A stretch of DNA of 57,888 nucleotides from Ophiocordyceps camponoti-saundersi (nom. inval.) (GCA_003339415.1 PDHQ01000223.1:1-57888); one strand, 5' to 3'. Positions 33,428-45,046 are shown, counted from the stretch's first letter. The notes: generated by a model from the sequence alone, not told the origin. Program-made: numbers and translations.

Positions 33428-35022
33428 TCACGCCCCCTGACAGGAGAGTATCGTCTCCTCACGGGCCGTCTCATCCGGCAGGCCTGCCCGCAGGTAGCAC
33501 TCAGCCCTCGCGACGGCGTCCTGCGCCGTCGTAGTAGCGTCGTCCAACCTCCCGGCCCTCTGCAAATGGGCGACGAGAACCCACATGTCTCTGATGACGC
33601 GCAGGTTCGACTCAGCACCGTGGGCGGCCTCGCGCTTGGAGACGGCCCAACGGAGGTTCTCCTCGGCCGCGGCCCAGTCGCGCTTCTCTTCCTGCACCCG
33701 GGCTAGCATCTTGCGAGCGTAGGCGTGGAAGCGGGCGTTGGACCTCTGGTTTCCGTTCGAGGACTCGGTTCGGCGCACGAGGTCTACCGCCAGCTTCTCG
33801 GCGCGCTGGATGTCTCCAATGTCCATCTGCGTGTACTCCAGCATAAGAGCTCGGATTCGCAGGCCGTCGCGGTGGGCCGGGTCGTAGTCTTCCAGCAGGC
33901 GACCGAGGGTGTCGAGGATGGCGTGCCGGCTACGAGCTAGACCGCTCCCCTTGCGTAGTCTTGTATGCCCGTCCCAGATGAGCTGCTCGTAGAGCCAGAG
34001 GTGGCGTGGGGATGGAGAATCGACATGTCGGCCTAGAATACCGACGTTGCTAAGCCAAGCCTGGCGGAGTATGTGGAGGACGCTGCATCGACCGATCTCG
34101 GTCTCGAGATCCGAAGACCGGAGCTGGTGCAATATCCTGACGAGCGGGTGGCCCTCGGCTGGCAGCAGGGTCTTGGCTAGGACGTTGGCGTATGCGAGAA
34201 ACATGCCAAGAAGTTGAATGTGGCCCCGGTCGAGCATGTCGTAGACGGCGTCAAGCACGTGCCATACGAGGTCTGGATGGTCTTCGGTGAGGACGAATTC
34301 GAGCGCGTAAAAGGCTCTTCTCGCCGCCATGCCAGCCAGCTGGCCCTTGCCGTGTTGCCACAGGGCAAAGACGAGCTCAAAGGTGCGGTACATGGTGCGG
34401 CTGTCCTGGATGGGCGTACTGTGCGGGTTGGCTAGATACCGCGACATGGGATCCTGCGCGACGGCGTCCCCTTCGAGCTTGCTCCGACTCCATGATGACA
34501 CACTATCGAGTACCAGCTCGAGGCCAGTGTACGATTCGGCACGGTAGACGGGGCCGGGAGAGGCCTCGAAATACGGAGAAGTCTTGCTGCGATGCCTTCT
34601 TTTGCGGATATTCCACTTCTTCAACCGCTTTTTGTACATCTGCTCTCTTTATACTCAAAGAACCGGAGAGGGGGAGAAAGACAAATGCGTCAACGCCTCA
34701 TGCAGAAACGGAGGATAACAAACATCTAACAAAAGGCTCACGTTGCGTAAAAGCCATTTCTCGATTCGAGAATGGTCATGGTCTCGCTCAGCTTGCGATT
34801 CTCGGCGATATAAAGTCTCTCGATCAGGTCCTTCATCGCCCGCCACTCGCTCTCGGAGTGGTCCTTGCAGCTTGCCCTCTCATCCGTCGCCGTGGGCGCG
34901 CTTCCTGGCGGTCGAGGCGCCAGAGATCGCAAGTTAGAAGCCATCGAGGTGGCCCGCTGGCTGAGACTGCTGCTTTCGGGCGGCCAGCTGTGGTTTGGGT
35001 CGCCATAGTCTTCGGCCTCCAT
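33428..35022 (-). CDS. Clr5-domain protein
   Basis: Two exons, 35022-34742 and 34646-33428, joined at phase 2 through acceptor TATAAAG; 499 residues. The Clr5 domain is at about residues 60-115: 'EWRAMKDLIERLYIAENRKL', 'TMTILESRNGFYATEQMYKK' and 'RLKKWNIRK'. This W-x-x-MK-x-x-I-x-x-LY ... GF-x-AT ... MYK-x-R-x-x-W pattern is the family hallmark. The remaining ~380 residues are helical and TPR-like, with repeats such as 'RFHAYARKMLARVQEEKRDW' and 'AEENLRWAVSKREAAHG'. Schizosaccharomyces Clr5 has been linked to gene silencing; most filamentous members have no assigned function. A DNA- or chromatin-related role is only a guess. Confidence 0.88.
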
Positions 35023-35504
35023 CCGATCTGGGGTTTATTCATGAGACGTCATTCTGCACCCTTAATCTCTGTACGGTTCTGATTGGCTATAGTGGTGATT
35101 GTGGGAAAAGCGGGTCGCCTTCGCTCGTCTTAGTAAGCGATGATATCGATATAAAATCCTCCTGCTTCGATGCAAATTTCTTCTCCTTTTTTTCTCCTTT
35201 TCTTCTCTTCGTGCGGCTGGCATGACATGAAACTCTTACCCGTGTTGCTCGAATCCCTCTTCCATGGATGCATCGCAGCGTCAGTCATGCCACAGAACAA
35301 TATTTAATTGCACCCTGTCTACTGACCGGACTGGTTCTTGCGTCTTCTCGCATGAGCCGTGGTCAAGAGATCGGACACTCACTCACGTTATTGAAGCTGC
35401 ATCGACGCAATCGCTGGAGATGCTGTTGACCTCGTTATTTGCTTTGGCTCTCGATTCATGGGCTTCGACACCGTGTCTCAGTAGATACGCCATGGCCTTA
35501 CTTC

Positions 35505-35505
<1 letters not shown>

Positions 35506-35574
<69 letters not shown>

Positions 35575-35602
35575 ACGCCCCGCCCCCCCCCCCCCACCCC
35601 GC
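35506..35602. repeat. Poly-C tract abutting the gap
   Basis: Sixty-nine uninterrupted C, then C-rich sequence with isolated A and G up to the N run. Confidence 0.95.
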
Positions 35603-35612
35603 NNNNNNNNNN
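35603..35612. other. Assembly gap (10 N)
   Basis: Ten n bases between a C-rich tract and a T7 run; true gap length is unknown. Confidence 0.99.
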
Positions 35613-35841
35613 TTTTTTTGCTTTGGCCGGAGGAGTCGGTGGCAGCGGTACGGGCGAGGGGGCGCCACTCATGGGCGTCGCCCCCGGGTGTCAGCAGATG
35701 CCCGCGGGCCTGTCTTCCCCCCCCCCCCCCCCCCCCTCATTGGACGAGTTGCGTAGGCAGATGGTTCGTTAAGCCTGCAATTGGTAACGTCTAAATGCGG
35801 CTACTCCGGCTCAAAAACACGCGAGTTGCCGTAATGCTGCC

Positions 35842-37029
35842 TCACTGCCCGTCCCCAATCTTCTGCAGCTGGCCCATCTCTCGTTTCAACCCCTCGTCGC
35901 CAATAATCTTTACCCTATCGAGGCGAACAGCTTCAGCACCGTCAACTCCTTTCTGCACATAGATGACGAGCGTGTTCGTCTTCTGAAACTTGACGTAACG
36001 CAGACTGACGTTGATTGTACCTTCCGAGTTCCAGTCGCCGGCGTCCAGAGTAATCGTTTGCGTGGGTTCGGTATCATCTGCCTCACTAAAGTCCATGTTC
36101 CGGGGCCGGTTGATGTAGAGTTGGATGACTTCTGGCCTGGACACTTCGTCTTGATCTTTGGGGGGTAGTGATGTGAGCTGCAACATGCATGTATTAGCAT
36201 CCGACTGATTCTCAACGGGTAAATACCATCGTACCTGCAAGGTGTGAAGCTTGATGGAAGATTGAAAAGGCATAAAAAGGAGCAGCTGGTCATCGGCTCC
36301 GCTCTGAACCCAGTCTTTGGTATCCGTAGACGCCTTTCCATTACCAAGAGCACTCGGCTTGGAGGTGTCGAACAAGACATTTACGGGGCCGGCATCCTGA
36401 CACGAGTTCAAGAGCTCGCAGCCGCGCACCTCGACTTGGTCGGTAATGTCGTGATAGCCTCGAACGACTTCGGCGCCTCTCCACGAGTCGGTGCTCGCCG
36501 ATTTCTCGCCCTGCTCGCCCTCGCCGATGGAGTCGACTTCAAAGGCGAGCTTCTTCATGAGGTTTTGCAGCCCTTGCGGGTCCGGTCCTCGGGCCCTATC
36601 TATGACGGCGGCGTCGCGAAAGAGTAGAAATGTGGGGACTTCCGTCACTCCGTGTTCTTTGGCGAGGCTCTCATTCTTTTCCTTGTCGATTGTGACGAAG
36701 GTGATTAAAGAGGGTCGGGAGAGGGCTCTGGACAGCGTATCGTAGACCGGGGAAAGCGACCGGCAGGGGTCGGACGACTCGGTAAAGACTGTGACGGAGA
36801 GAAGTGTTAGCCATAGTAGAAGAGTTTGTTAGCTCAGAGATGCGCCGCGACGCAGCAGCGAGGCCTTGGCGGCGGGCGCGAGTCTATGTACGTATGTATA
36901 TGTATGTGTGTGTGTGGTGGAAGATGAGGCGGGGGAGGGATCCTCACAGCTGGCGACAACGATCTTGGAGGACCTGATCGTCTTTTCGAACTGCTCCGTG
37001 GAGGCGACTACTTTTGGTGCGTTTGACAT
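35842..37029 (-). CDS. TXNL1-like thioredoxin-fold/PITH protein with altered active site
   Basis: Exons 37029-36948, 36788-36235 and 36177-35842 give 323 residues. Residues 1-110 form a thioredoxin fold: 'STEQFEKTIRSSKIVVAS', then 'FFTESSDPCRSLSPVYDTLS', and the cis-Pro segment 'EHGVTEVPTFLLFRDA'. The usual W-C-G-P-C is S-S-D-P-C here (Cys36 kept, the nucleophilic Cys replaced by Ser33), so classical disulphide reductase activity is unlikely. The PITH domain (~160-320) has 'SSIKLHTLQLTSLPP', 'VIQLYINRPRNMDFSEADDT' and 'LRYVKFQKTNTLVIYVQ'. TXNL1 proteins associate with the proteasome in other eukaryotes; that role here is inferred. The last intron is 57 nt, stop-free and a multiple of three. 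Intron 1 (36947-36789) carries (TATG)n and (GT)n. Confidence 0.9.
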
Positions 37030-38831
37030 GATGGCGGTGAGTAGGCCATGCGACGATAAGTTGTTGCGGTTACTGTGACTGAGGCGTCTGGTAGGGCAGC
37101 AGTTCCGACGTGGTCTTGACGACACTTGGAACCAGCAAGGTGACTCTTCCGTAATAGCGGGTTACCCTAGGTCTGAACCCTGGGTAGTGTGTATGTACCT
37201 ACCTATCGGGATGCCACCTGCTTGTTCTGGTGCTCTTGATAGGCCGGTACTCGTAGTAGGCCGACGAACTGCTGATGCGCCTTAGCTAAGCATATGCCGA
37301 CTATTGATAGCCTCTGGCCTGTACTGATAAGCTGTAGAACATTCCAAGCCTCCGCTACTTGGGCGCGATTATAAACCTCCATTTGGCCGCTTTGTTAACC
37401 CTCTTTGACCGGCTGTTTACCTAGATATGTACATATGTATTCTAACTGTTGCAGCAGCCGAAGAATCACTCACTTAGGCTATCTGGCGAGCATCTTAAGC
37501 AGCGTCGGCTTGTGTGAGTGCAATTAAGGTTGGCCGCTATTTTAGCGGACTCTCGGCCCTGGGTGCCGATACATGCAGCAGGCACCCTGTTATGAGATGG
37601 CTGTGTGTCTCTCTGCTTGAAGTTGCCGATCCGATAGCGAGCTGTTCTGCCTCGTATCTTGTAATGCATCATTATAGGTACAGAATGTGCATCTCCTGGT
37701 GTGTAGTGACGCCGCGCTCAGGCCACAGTCTTCAGACTGCTGCTTTACAGGTAGGTCGGCCTGCAGATACATACATACAAGCTACGACTCAGGAGCAGTG
37801 GTTGGAGACTGGGCCGCGACGGCTAAGGTGCGACTTGGATTTGCGCGCGAGAATTAAGAGTACTCGTGCTATAGCGAGATTTCTCAGCGTTTAAATGAAC
37901 CCTCTGATCTATATATAGCGTCTTTGTTGGCTGCAAACCCTGTATATACATACATAGGTAAGTATGTAAGTGACCTGAAGGGGCGGCGTTAACATACCTA
38001 CCTACCCAAAGGTGAAAGGGATACGCTTATTCACACCAAAAGGCGGCAAGGCCAAGTATTCGTACAAAAAGCATGTCGAGTCCAAGACATGGTGGGATGT
38101 CTCAGCCTTTTCCTCAGTGCCGCTCTCTCGATCCAGATCCTCCCTTCCCTACCTCTCTATACGGAGCTCAGAGTCTCTTCCCAGAATCTTCTCACAGAGA
38201 ATCTCCTCCGCCGCGCCATCCTTCGGGGCCGTGGAGGCTTATCATAACACCTCCCTGTTAACGGATCGGATCCATCAGTCATTATTAGTCATCCGACCTC
38301 AGTTCGCCCGTCACGATGGCATGGCAAAGGGCCTCGACCTTGCTCGGAGCAGAAGATGCCCAGCCGTTGCTCCGTTGGCTCCATTTGCCGAGCCGCTCGT
38401 GTTCCTTGCGCACTTAAATCGGACGGCGGCCGCTGAGCGGGCTCTAAACGGACAACCCGGGACCCATCTCCACTCCACGCGACGGACCGAGTCAGGCGAC
38501 CGTTCTCTCAAAGCCATGGGGAATCGTGCTGGACTTTGCATGGCGCCTTGGGAATCGCCGTGACAGGCTTGACCGCAGCCGTTGCCTTTCTTTCGCGCGC
38601 ACACACGCGCACTCTCTCTCTTGACCTCTCTTCTTGTCTCTCTCTGTCTCTCTATCACACACACACACTCTCTCTCTCTTCGCCTGCCGGTGCCTCTATC
38701 TGGCAGTCTCTCTCGTTTGTCACTCACCCACTCTCAACAACCACACACTCTCCCCTCTCTCCGCCCTGGCGAGGGCAGACAGCAAACGCCAACAAACAAC
38801 TTCTCCGCCACTTGAGTCCGCTTTGCCTGTC
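37030..38831. other. Intergenic, 1.8 kb
   Basis: No supported gene. It holds scattered CCTACCTA/ATACATAC motifs (37197, 37425, 37770, 37950, 37995) and (TC)n/(AC)n stretches at 38610-38680. It is the divergent upstream region of the TXNL1-like gene and of the BTB gene. Confidence 0.55.
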
Positions 38832-40125
38832 ATGCAGCGAACTCCGCTCGACGGTCGGGGCCGAAAGAACCCGGATAGCGAGGTCCCCAGGGTCCAGCCC
38901 GCGAAGAAGGCCTATCCTGCAAATCTGAAAGAGGCTGCGCCGCCCAAAACAAACCCGTGGCGGTGTGTCAGGGCTCCATCTTCTCAGCCAGAGCATCTCC
39001 ACAAACCTCCGGATCAGGCACCAGCAGCAGTCGTTCAAAGTCACTCGTCCGCCAAGGCTCAAGCGCTGGAGAATGACGCGTCCTTGTCGAACCGAAAATG
39101 CCATCAGCGCTCCGTCTCGCACGAATCTCCCGCCTCCGTTCGGGAAAATTTCCAGACCACGGCCTCGTGCGCTGGAGAGAGGTACTCGGCCGCAAAGAGA
39201 ATCGGCAACTCTTCGCTCTCCTGCTGATACGACTACTTCAGCCTCTGGAATCTCCCCTTTGGAGCCGACATTTTGCTGTACGCGGAAGACAAGGTGCTCC
39301 ATCTGCATCGCAGCGTCGTCGCTCCCAAATCAGGCTGGCTTCGGGGCAAACTTCTCCCTCCCCACTCGGTGAGCTCTGAAGAGAAGAGCTCGAGCGTCTC
39401 TATTCCCAGCTGACCGTGGCTTCGATCAGAATGGAGCCCCAGTCGGCGTCTTCTTCCCGGGCCCGGCTAAGATCATCGGCCATAGCCTGAAGTTTATGTA
39501 CACAAATCGTGAGTATCAAACTTACAGAACTCACACATGTGGCTGCTAACCGGCATCTCGAGGACTCGAGCCGTGCGAGCCCAAACCCGACAGTCCACGC
39601 GATATTTCATTCATCGTATGCTGCTCCCTATTCTACCTTGCGGCAGCCGACCTGCAGGCTCCATGTATAGCTTCCCACATCCTCGCCATCTTGCTACGGG
39701 CCTCGGACGACTGGCAAGGTCGCCTTGAGGAGAAAATTGGCGGGCTTGCCATGAGCCGCCAAGACGGCATGGCTTTTACAAGCCACCTGCAAGATGCGCT
39801 CGAGGCGGCCTACGCTTATCCACAACCCGAAATCGTCAAGCCCCTGAGGCTCGCCTTGATGGGATTTCTCGAAGTGGTTCTTCCCTTAATCTTCAAGAAC
39901 CCCACCGTCATCACCCTCCTTTCCACCCCCGTCTGGCGCGACCATTCGTCGGCCATGGCGGTAGACCTTGTGGAGTATCGTCGACGGAAGAAAAATCAAG
40001 AAGTCATGGCCACCGGCCAGAATCTAGAAGCTCTCTTCGAAAAACTTTCAACCGGGGGGTATAGCTCGGCAACCTGGTCAAGCCGCAGAAAGGCGGAGGA
40101 GGCTTCCTCGACTGTCGTTCGCTAG
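38832..40125 (+). CDS. BTB/POZ-domain protein
   Basis: Four exons: 38832-39181, 39242-39368, 39430-39508 and 39563-40125, all phases consistent, 372 residues. Residues 1-115 are Pro/Ser/Lys-rich and probably disordered. The BTB fold starts at about 120: 'SLWNLPFGADILLYAEDKVL' then 'HLHRSVVAPKSGWL', 'NGAPVGVFFPGPAKIIGHSL' then 'KFMYTNRLEPCEP', and 'ISFIVCCSLFYLAAADLQAP'. The D-I-x-L-Y ... H-x-H-R-x-V-x-x-x-S core and the later L-K-F-M-Y-T motif are characteristic of fungal BTB proteins. The C-terminal 120 residues are helical ('FTSHLQDALEAAYAYPQPEI'). BTB domains mediate dimerisation or cullin-3 binding; the partner is unknown. It ends 299 bp before the CorA-like ORF on the same strand. Confidence 0.86.
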
Positions 40126-40424
40126 TTGAGTCACTCGAGCGACAGAAAGGTTGCATGCACACAGCAAAACTGATGTCAAGGTCGCGGCGTCGAGAAGAGA
40201 AAAAGAATATAGAACCTCGCGGGAAACCTGACAGCTGGTGATAGACACCAAGATTTATGGTCAGAAGCGAACAATATAGACAAAAGCATAGTCGTCATGA
40301 GCAATATGTCATCAATTGGTCGAAGAGAAGCTGAGAAGTGACTAGCAAGGGCTCCTGTCAGACGCCATGCAGCTATGCTCCATACACGAGTCCGGCTCAG
40401 CCCCTCAGCTCATCATCATTCTTC

Positions 40425-43400
40425 ATGGCATCCGATCACGAGTTATCGCGCCGTCGCCGCGCGCGCCGTGACAGCCAGGTCTGGCCTAATTGCCCGTCTG
40501 TAGTACTTCGAGGACGACTTGTTGATGATGAGGCACAGAGCCCGGGAGACTATACTTTCCGCCGGCGGCGTTCCCACTTTGACGCGGAGCCTCGTCGACG
40601 GCGTTCCGGCTTCAATGAGGAGTCTCGTCGGCAAAGGCCAGTTGCCGTCTTCTGGAGCCAGGCGGGCAAGCGAATCGCGCTATACGAAGACCACGGCCGG
40701 CTCCGAGTACGGGCCGGGCGCCGAGGGACGATCGATCGGAGACACGAAGACACTCGTGGTGATGAAACGTCGCCGACGCGACGCCAGCCGACCTGGAGCC
40801 CCCGTCGGAGGATTCGGGCGACTGAAAGACTGTTCGTCGGGGATGGCGAAGCTCCAGCCGAAGACGATGCTGCTCATTCTGAAAGTAATACCGGCACGGG
40901 ATTGAAGGACGAGGAATCGAATGGCTCTCGCTCTGAGGCAAATTCGTACAGCTTGCTCGATGGCAGTGTGGCGCGAACAAACAGCCCAGCTGGCGAAGAC
41001 GTGGATGTTCTCGACGGCTTCGACTTTGTCCCGCCCGGTGCCAAAGCATCTTGCCGCCTATCGGATTTGCTGGACAAGGCAGGGCAAGAGTCGGACGGCT
41101 CCCCGAAAGATGATGACGAGAGCTTCAGGTCTGCCGATGCTACTTGCGTCTTCTCCTCGGCCTACACCGGGGATGCTGAGCTGGGAGGCTCGCATGGGGC
41201 GGCCTTGACGGTGCTTCACCATGGTGCGGGACGGAAACGACCGCTCTTCAGCTGGCTGTACGTCTGTACGGAGTCCAAGTTATCTCCATGCCCCCCAACT
41301 CCTTGCTCCCGGCGGGCGAACTACTATTCTGATGTGGAATACGTCTTAGCCATCTTCAGCAACAAGTCATGAGCTTCGACGACTTCTGGGTAGGAGATGG
41401 AACTGGCTTCTCTTGCGGTCTCTGATGGCTGATGTTTCTGACGATACAAGGCTGAAATCTCGCACCGCGTACGCTTCTCAGAGGATGAGAAAAAGGCAAC
41501 GACCAAGCTTCAGGCAGACGTAAAACGAAACGCCATCAAGTCACGCCAGAACGAAGGTGGAAAGACGGTTGGACTCATGGAACCTCTTTACTGCCAAATT
41601 CCTCTTGGGAACGCCAAGGAGGAGAAGCAAGCGGCCCGTTGGATCTGTCTGCCATTCTTCTCCCTCCAGCCTTGCTCAGGTCTGCTTTCGGCATCGTCTG
41701 CGGTCTCGTTTCCGCCGCAGACGCTGCTTCAGTCGCTATACTCTCGTACGCCTCGGCAGAGAGATATGCGCCAGGCTGTCTGCCAGCTAGGTATGGCGCC
41801 CAAAGGATACTGCTTTCACATAGCCCAGGTTTGGTGTCTCGTGCTCGACAATTGTAAGTTGACGAGTGAAGAGTAGTTGGGGCACGGCGCTGCTGCTGAC
41901 TTCTTTGTTGCAGCTTTACTTGTTACTTGCAGCTCCATGTCGCAGTCGGACTTGTGCGGCAGATCCCTGAAGCTGGTCTCTCAGCCTCCGCAAAGGGAAC
42001 CGGGAAGCAGTGTCAGTGGACGGATACTCGTTTCGTATGGGAATGCAGTGCAATGGATCTTGCCTGTGCGAGATTGTCCGACCTGGTTTGTAAGGCGGCT
42101 CTTCCTGCCTCGCCATCTTTTCACAGCTGGCTAACTGAGGCGGGAATCAGTCTTTTGTCTCTCGGTTTAGCGCTTTTTGGCCCAAGAGTCTTGAGTTTCG
42201 ATGGCATGATCGCGTTGTTGAGCCCGATAGCTGGCCGAAGATGCTCAAGTTGGCTTCTCTTCCGCGAGCGAGCGTACACCTGAGACTCAAGGTGATAACG
42301 TGAGGGCAGCCCTATGAATGGAAATGCCCTTACTCCTTTGCTGACTCGTCTGCTAGTCCATCGGCAGACGTGCACAGGGCAGTCTTGATGCCGCCACCAG
42401 CCGCCGCCGCCGCCGCCTCCGAGAAAGCTGGAGAGCAGCCTCTAGGGAACTTGCATGTGCTGACACTTCGTCCGAGGGAGTTGATGGCCGCCTCGAGTCC
42501 CTGCTCGGAGGCGGATGGGCTCAGGGCGCAGCTGGCGGCGGCGGAAGAGTTCCTTCTGAGTAACATGCCCTTTTCCCAGCAGAGGGCCTATAAGAACTGC
42601 ATCGGCGCTTCACGAAAGGATGTGTTAGACTCCTTGAGAAGCCAAGGCTTCGACTCAGGGGCCCAGGCGGACGACGAGATGCGGTCCTTGCACGAGGAGC
42701 GAGTCGAGCTCTATGGCATCTGCGAGATGATATTCGACTTGTTCCTACCCCTAGACTTTCTCGGTCCGATGACAGACAAGTTCTGGGGATCGGTCAGCTC
42801 CTTTATAGCTGTGAGTCTCAGCTTACCATTTATCCTCTGTCCCTGGATCACTCTGACCGAGTTGTCGTCGAGATGAAGACAGCTTCATCCCCGGACGATA
42901 AGGGACACACGCGGGCTCTGAGGGATCTCCTTTGGAGTGCATTGAAGAACACCGAGGCGTTCCAACGCATCATGATCCACACTGACGAACATACGCGCAA
43001 AAAGATGGCGCTGCCGCGGCAGTTTATCACGGCCTGGCTGCACGTCGTCGCCGGCTTCGTTTCGGCCGGCGGCGCGCAAGCGGGCTGGCGAGCACATTTG
43101 TACAAGGCCAAGGCTCTAGTAGAAGAGGGCATGCGAATCATTATCCAGGCCGACACGAGTCGAAGCCTGGTGGACGACTCGGCCGTGCTGCCACTGGAGG
43201 TTGTGTCGCTGATCTCCGCGGAGCTGCTGCAGGACATGGTGGGAAGGGAATACGACGTGATCGACACGTATTCGCAGTTTCTCAGCTCCTTGGTGTGTTT
43301 GTTTCCCCAGTATAGCTTCGTTGTGTGATGGCTGACCCCTATTCTCCTGTTTGCCTCTAGAACACTGACATCACGACGAAGCCATCGGACCGCTCGCACC

Positions 43401-44143
43401 AGCATCGCATTGAGCTGGTCCGCCAGGAAATGGCCCTGGTAGGAAGAACGCTCTCGAGTCAGCGGCAGGTCATCGACGACATCCGGAATGGCCTGCCTTA
43501 CCAAAGCTCCGGCGACGAAGACGACGTTCTTTGGCGTAGACGAGACATCGTCACGCGAACGGTAAGCAGGCGCCGCGAAGCGATGACGGCACCCTGGCCC
43601 ATGGTATCCGGACGGGCCAGGATGGCAACAGAAGCCATGAGGCTTGTCCAACTTCGGCCAGAGGAGCTGGCAGCAGCCTCGAAACTATCACCCACGGACG
43701 AGCTCGGCTTTCGCGACCTACTGCTCGCCGAGTGCGTCCGCGTCGTGGAGGCGCGAGAGCTCGAGCTGCAGCGTCTGGGCGAGTACGCGGAAGAGCTGGA
43801 GCAGGACGTCATCTTCAAGATGGGCTCGACCAAGGACCGACAGGAAAATGCCATCTATGCCTTTACCCTCGTCACCATCATCTTCCTTCCCCTCAGTGCC
43901 ATCTCCAGCATCTTTGGCATGAACACGAATGACGTTCGCAACATGGCTTCCGACCAGTGGCTTTACTGGGCCGTTGCTGTGCCCGTCACCGTCGTCGTCA
44001 TCCTCGCTGGCCTGTGGTGGATGGGCGAATTTGACGGGGCGGCGACTGAGGGACGGGGTGCGTCTGGTCGAGAGCATCGGGCACGAAGCCGTATGGAACG
44101 ACGGGTGCGTCGCAGAAGGACTCGGAGCGAGTCTACGGTTTGA
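40425..44143 (+). CDS. CorA-like (GMN-motif) membrane protein with long cytosolic N-terminus
   Basis: Eight exons: 40425-41257, 41350-41389, 41451-41853, 41914-42089, 42151-42299, 42357-42810, 42873-43292 and 43361-44143; 1085 residues. The C-terminus has two membrane helices flanking the CorA signature: 'FTLVTIIFLPLSAISSIF', GMN at 1011-1013, then 'WLYWAVAVPVTVVVILAGLW'. A long helix precedes it ('LLLAECVRVVEARELELQRL'), as in CorA stalks. Upstream, 'SFDDFWAEISHRVRFSEDEK', 'RILVSYGNAVQWILPV' and 'FSAFWPKSLEFRW' belong to the fungal extension found before CorA domains. Residues 1-275 are Arg/Ser/Asp-rich. CorA proteins carry Mg2+ or other divalent cations; whether this long form transports is unknown. 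The basic tail is likely cytosolic. Confidence 0.9.
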
Positions 44144-44407
44144 GTCGAAGGTGAGAAAGGTTCGTCTCATCCATTATCTGCCTCCATTTACAGCCTGCCG
44201 TATATACCTCTTTAAGCACACGAGCGACATATCCAAGGACACATCTGAAGTTGAAGATGTTGAAACGATCTGGCTCTCATTACATGCATGACGTGAATCG
44301 AAACAGAAAAAACATGCGCACATCTCAAACATCACTCGTTGTAACACGTTAATCAACAGGGTTCTTCTTGATAAAGCCCCTCCCTCCTATATGCAGGCGC
44401 TGCTCCC

Positions 44408-45046
44408 TCAGCGTCGATGATAGTCCCTCGTGCGACGATGATCACCGACGTTGATGTGGATGTGCTCCCGTTCATCGATGGCGGGGGCGCGTCGAGGCGG
44501 AGGAGGCGGCGTGGGAACGGAGCGGCGCGGCCCCTCGACGTAGCGAAATGTGTCGTACCGAGGTTCGACGGGGACGGGGACGGGGACGGGGATGAAGCGG
44601 TCGCGCTCAACGTACACCTCCTTGTCATGCCGTACGCGACGATGATGACTATGGCTGCGGCTACGAGAGCGGCTCGGCTTCTTGAGGGAAGGCTCGACGT
44701 CGACGGAGATGACCTCGATCGGCAGTTCCGGCTCCGGTTCCGGCTCCGGAAGGGCAGGCGGCTCGGGGCAAGGCGGGGCCGGCTCATACACCGGCTCGGG
44801 CTCCACGATGAACGGAAGCGGACGCTCGTAGCACGGAGGAGGCGGGGGCGGAGGTGGGGTCGGAGGCGAGGGCGGGATGATTCGGGTGACGCGCCGGCGG
44901 GAGACGAGGATGTCGGGCTCCGGGTGGTGAAGGTAGAGGCGCCTCTTGGCGGGGCCCCTGTATTCGCCGGTGGAGGAGCCTGGGGGGTGAAGCGAGTCAG
45001 GAGCAGCAAGGGATGGAGAGAGACGGACGATGAGACACGAACCCAT
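44408..45046 (-). CDS. Pro/Arg/Ser-rich orphan protein of 212 residues
   Basis: Open frame from ATG 45046 to a TGA at 44408-44410. The sequence is low-complexity but not a simple repeat: Pro runs, 'FIVEPEPVYEPAPPCPEPPA', an acidic-hydrophobic 'LPIEVISVDVEP', a Ser-Arg stretch 'KKPSRSRSRSHSHHRRVRHD', (PV)n, and a terminal 'REHIHINVGDHRR'. The alternation of well-formed short strands with Arg/Ser tracts suggests a real, largely disordered protein. An intron near 44980 (CCCCCCAG) is possible and would alter the first 20 residues. The competing frame at 44353-45009 lacks these motifs. Three E-boxes lie 180-226 bp upstream. No function can be given. Confidence 0.55.
   Translation of the reverse strand: MGSCLIVRLSPSLAAPDSLHPPGSSTGEYRGPAKRRLYLHHPEPDILVSRRRVTRIIPPSPPTPPPPPPPPCYERPLPFIVEPEPVYEPAPPCPEPPALPEPEPEPELPIEVISVDVEPSLKKPSRSRSRSHSHHRRVRHDKEVYVERDRFIPVPVPVPVEPRYDTFRYVEGPRRSVPTPPPPPRRAPAIDEREHIHINVGDHRRTRDYHRR

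Larger units (their letters stand above)
35023..35841. other. Intergenic with poly-C tracts and an assembly gap
   Basis: About 820 bp without a supported gene. 35506-35574 is 69 C; a further C-rich stretch ends at the gap 35603-35612; another C20 lies at 35717-35736. Any gene crossing the gap cannot be judged. Confidence 0.8.

Noticed and set aside
44353..45009. Alternative minus-strand ORF overlapping the Pro/Arg-rich gene
   Set aside because: It starts from a non-ATG region and gives a Ser/Arg/Thr jumble, while the overlapping frame has ordered motifs.
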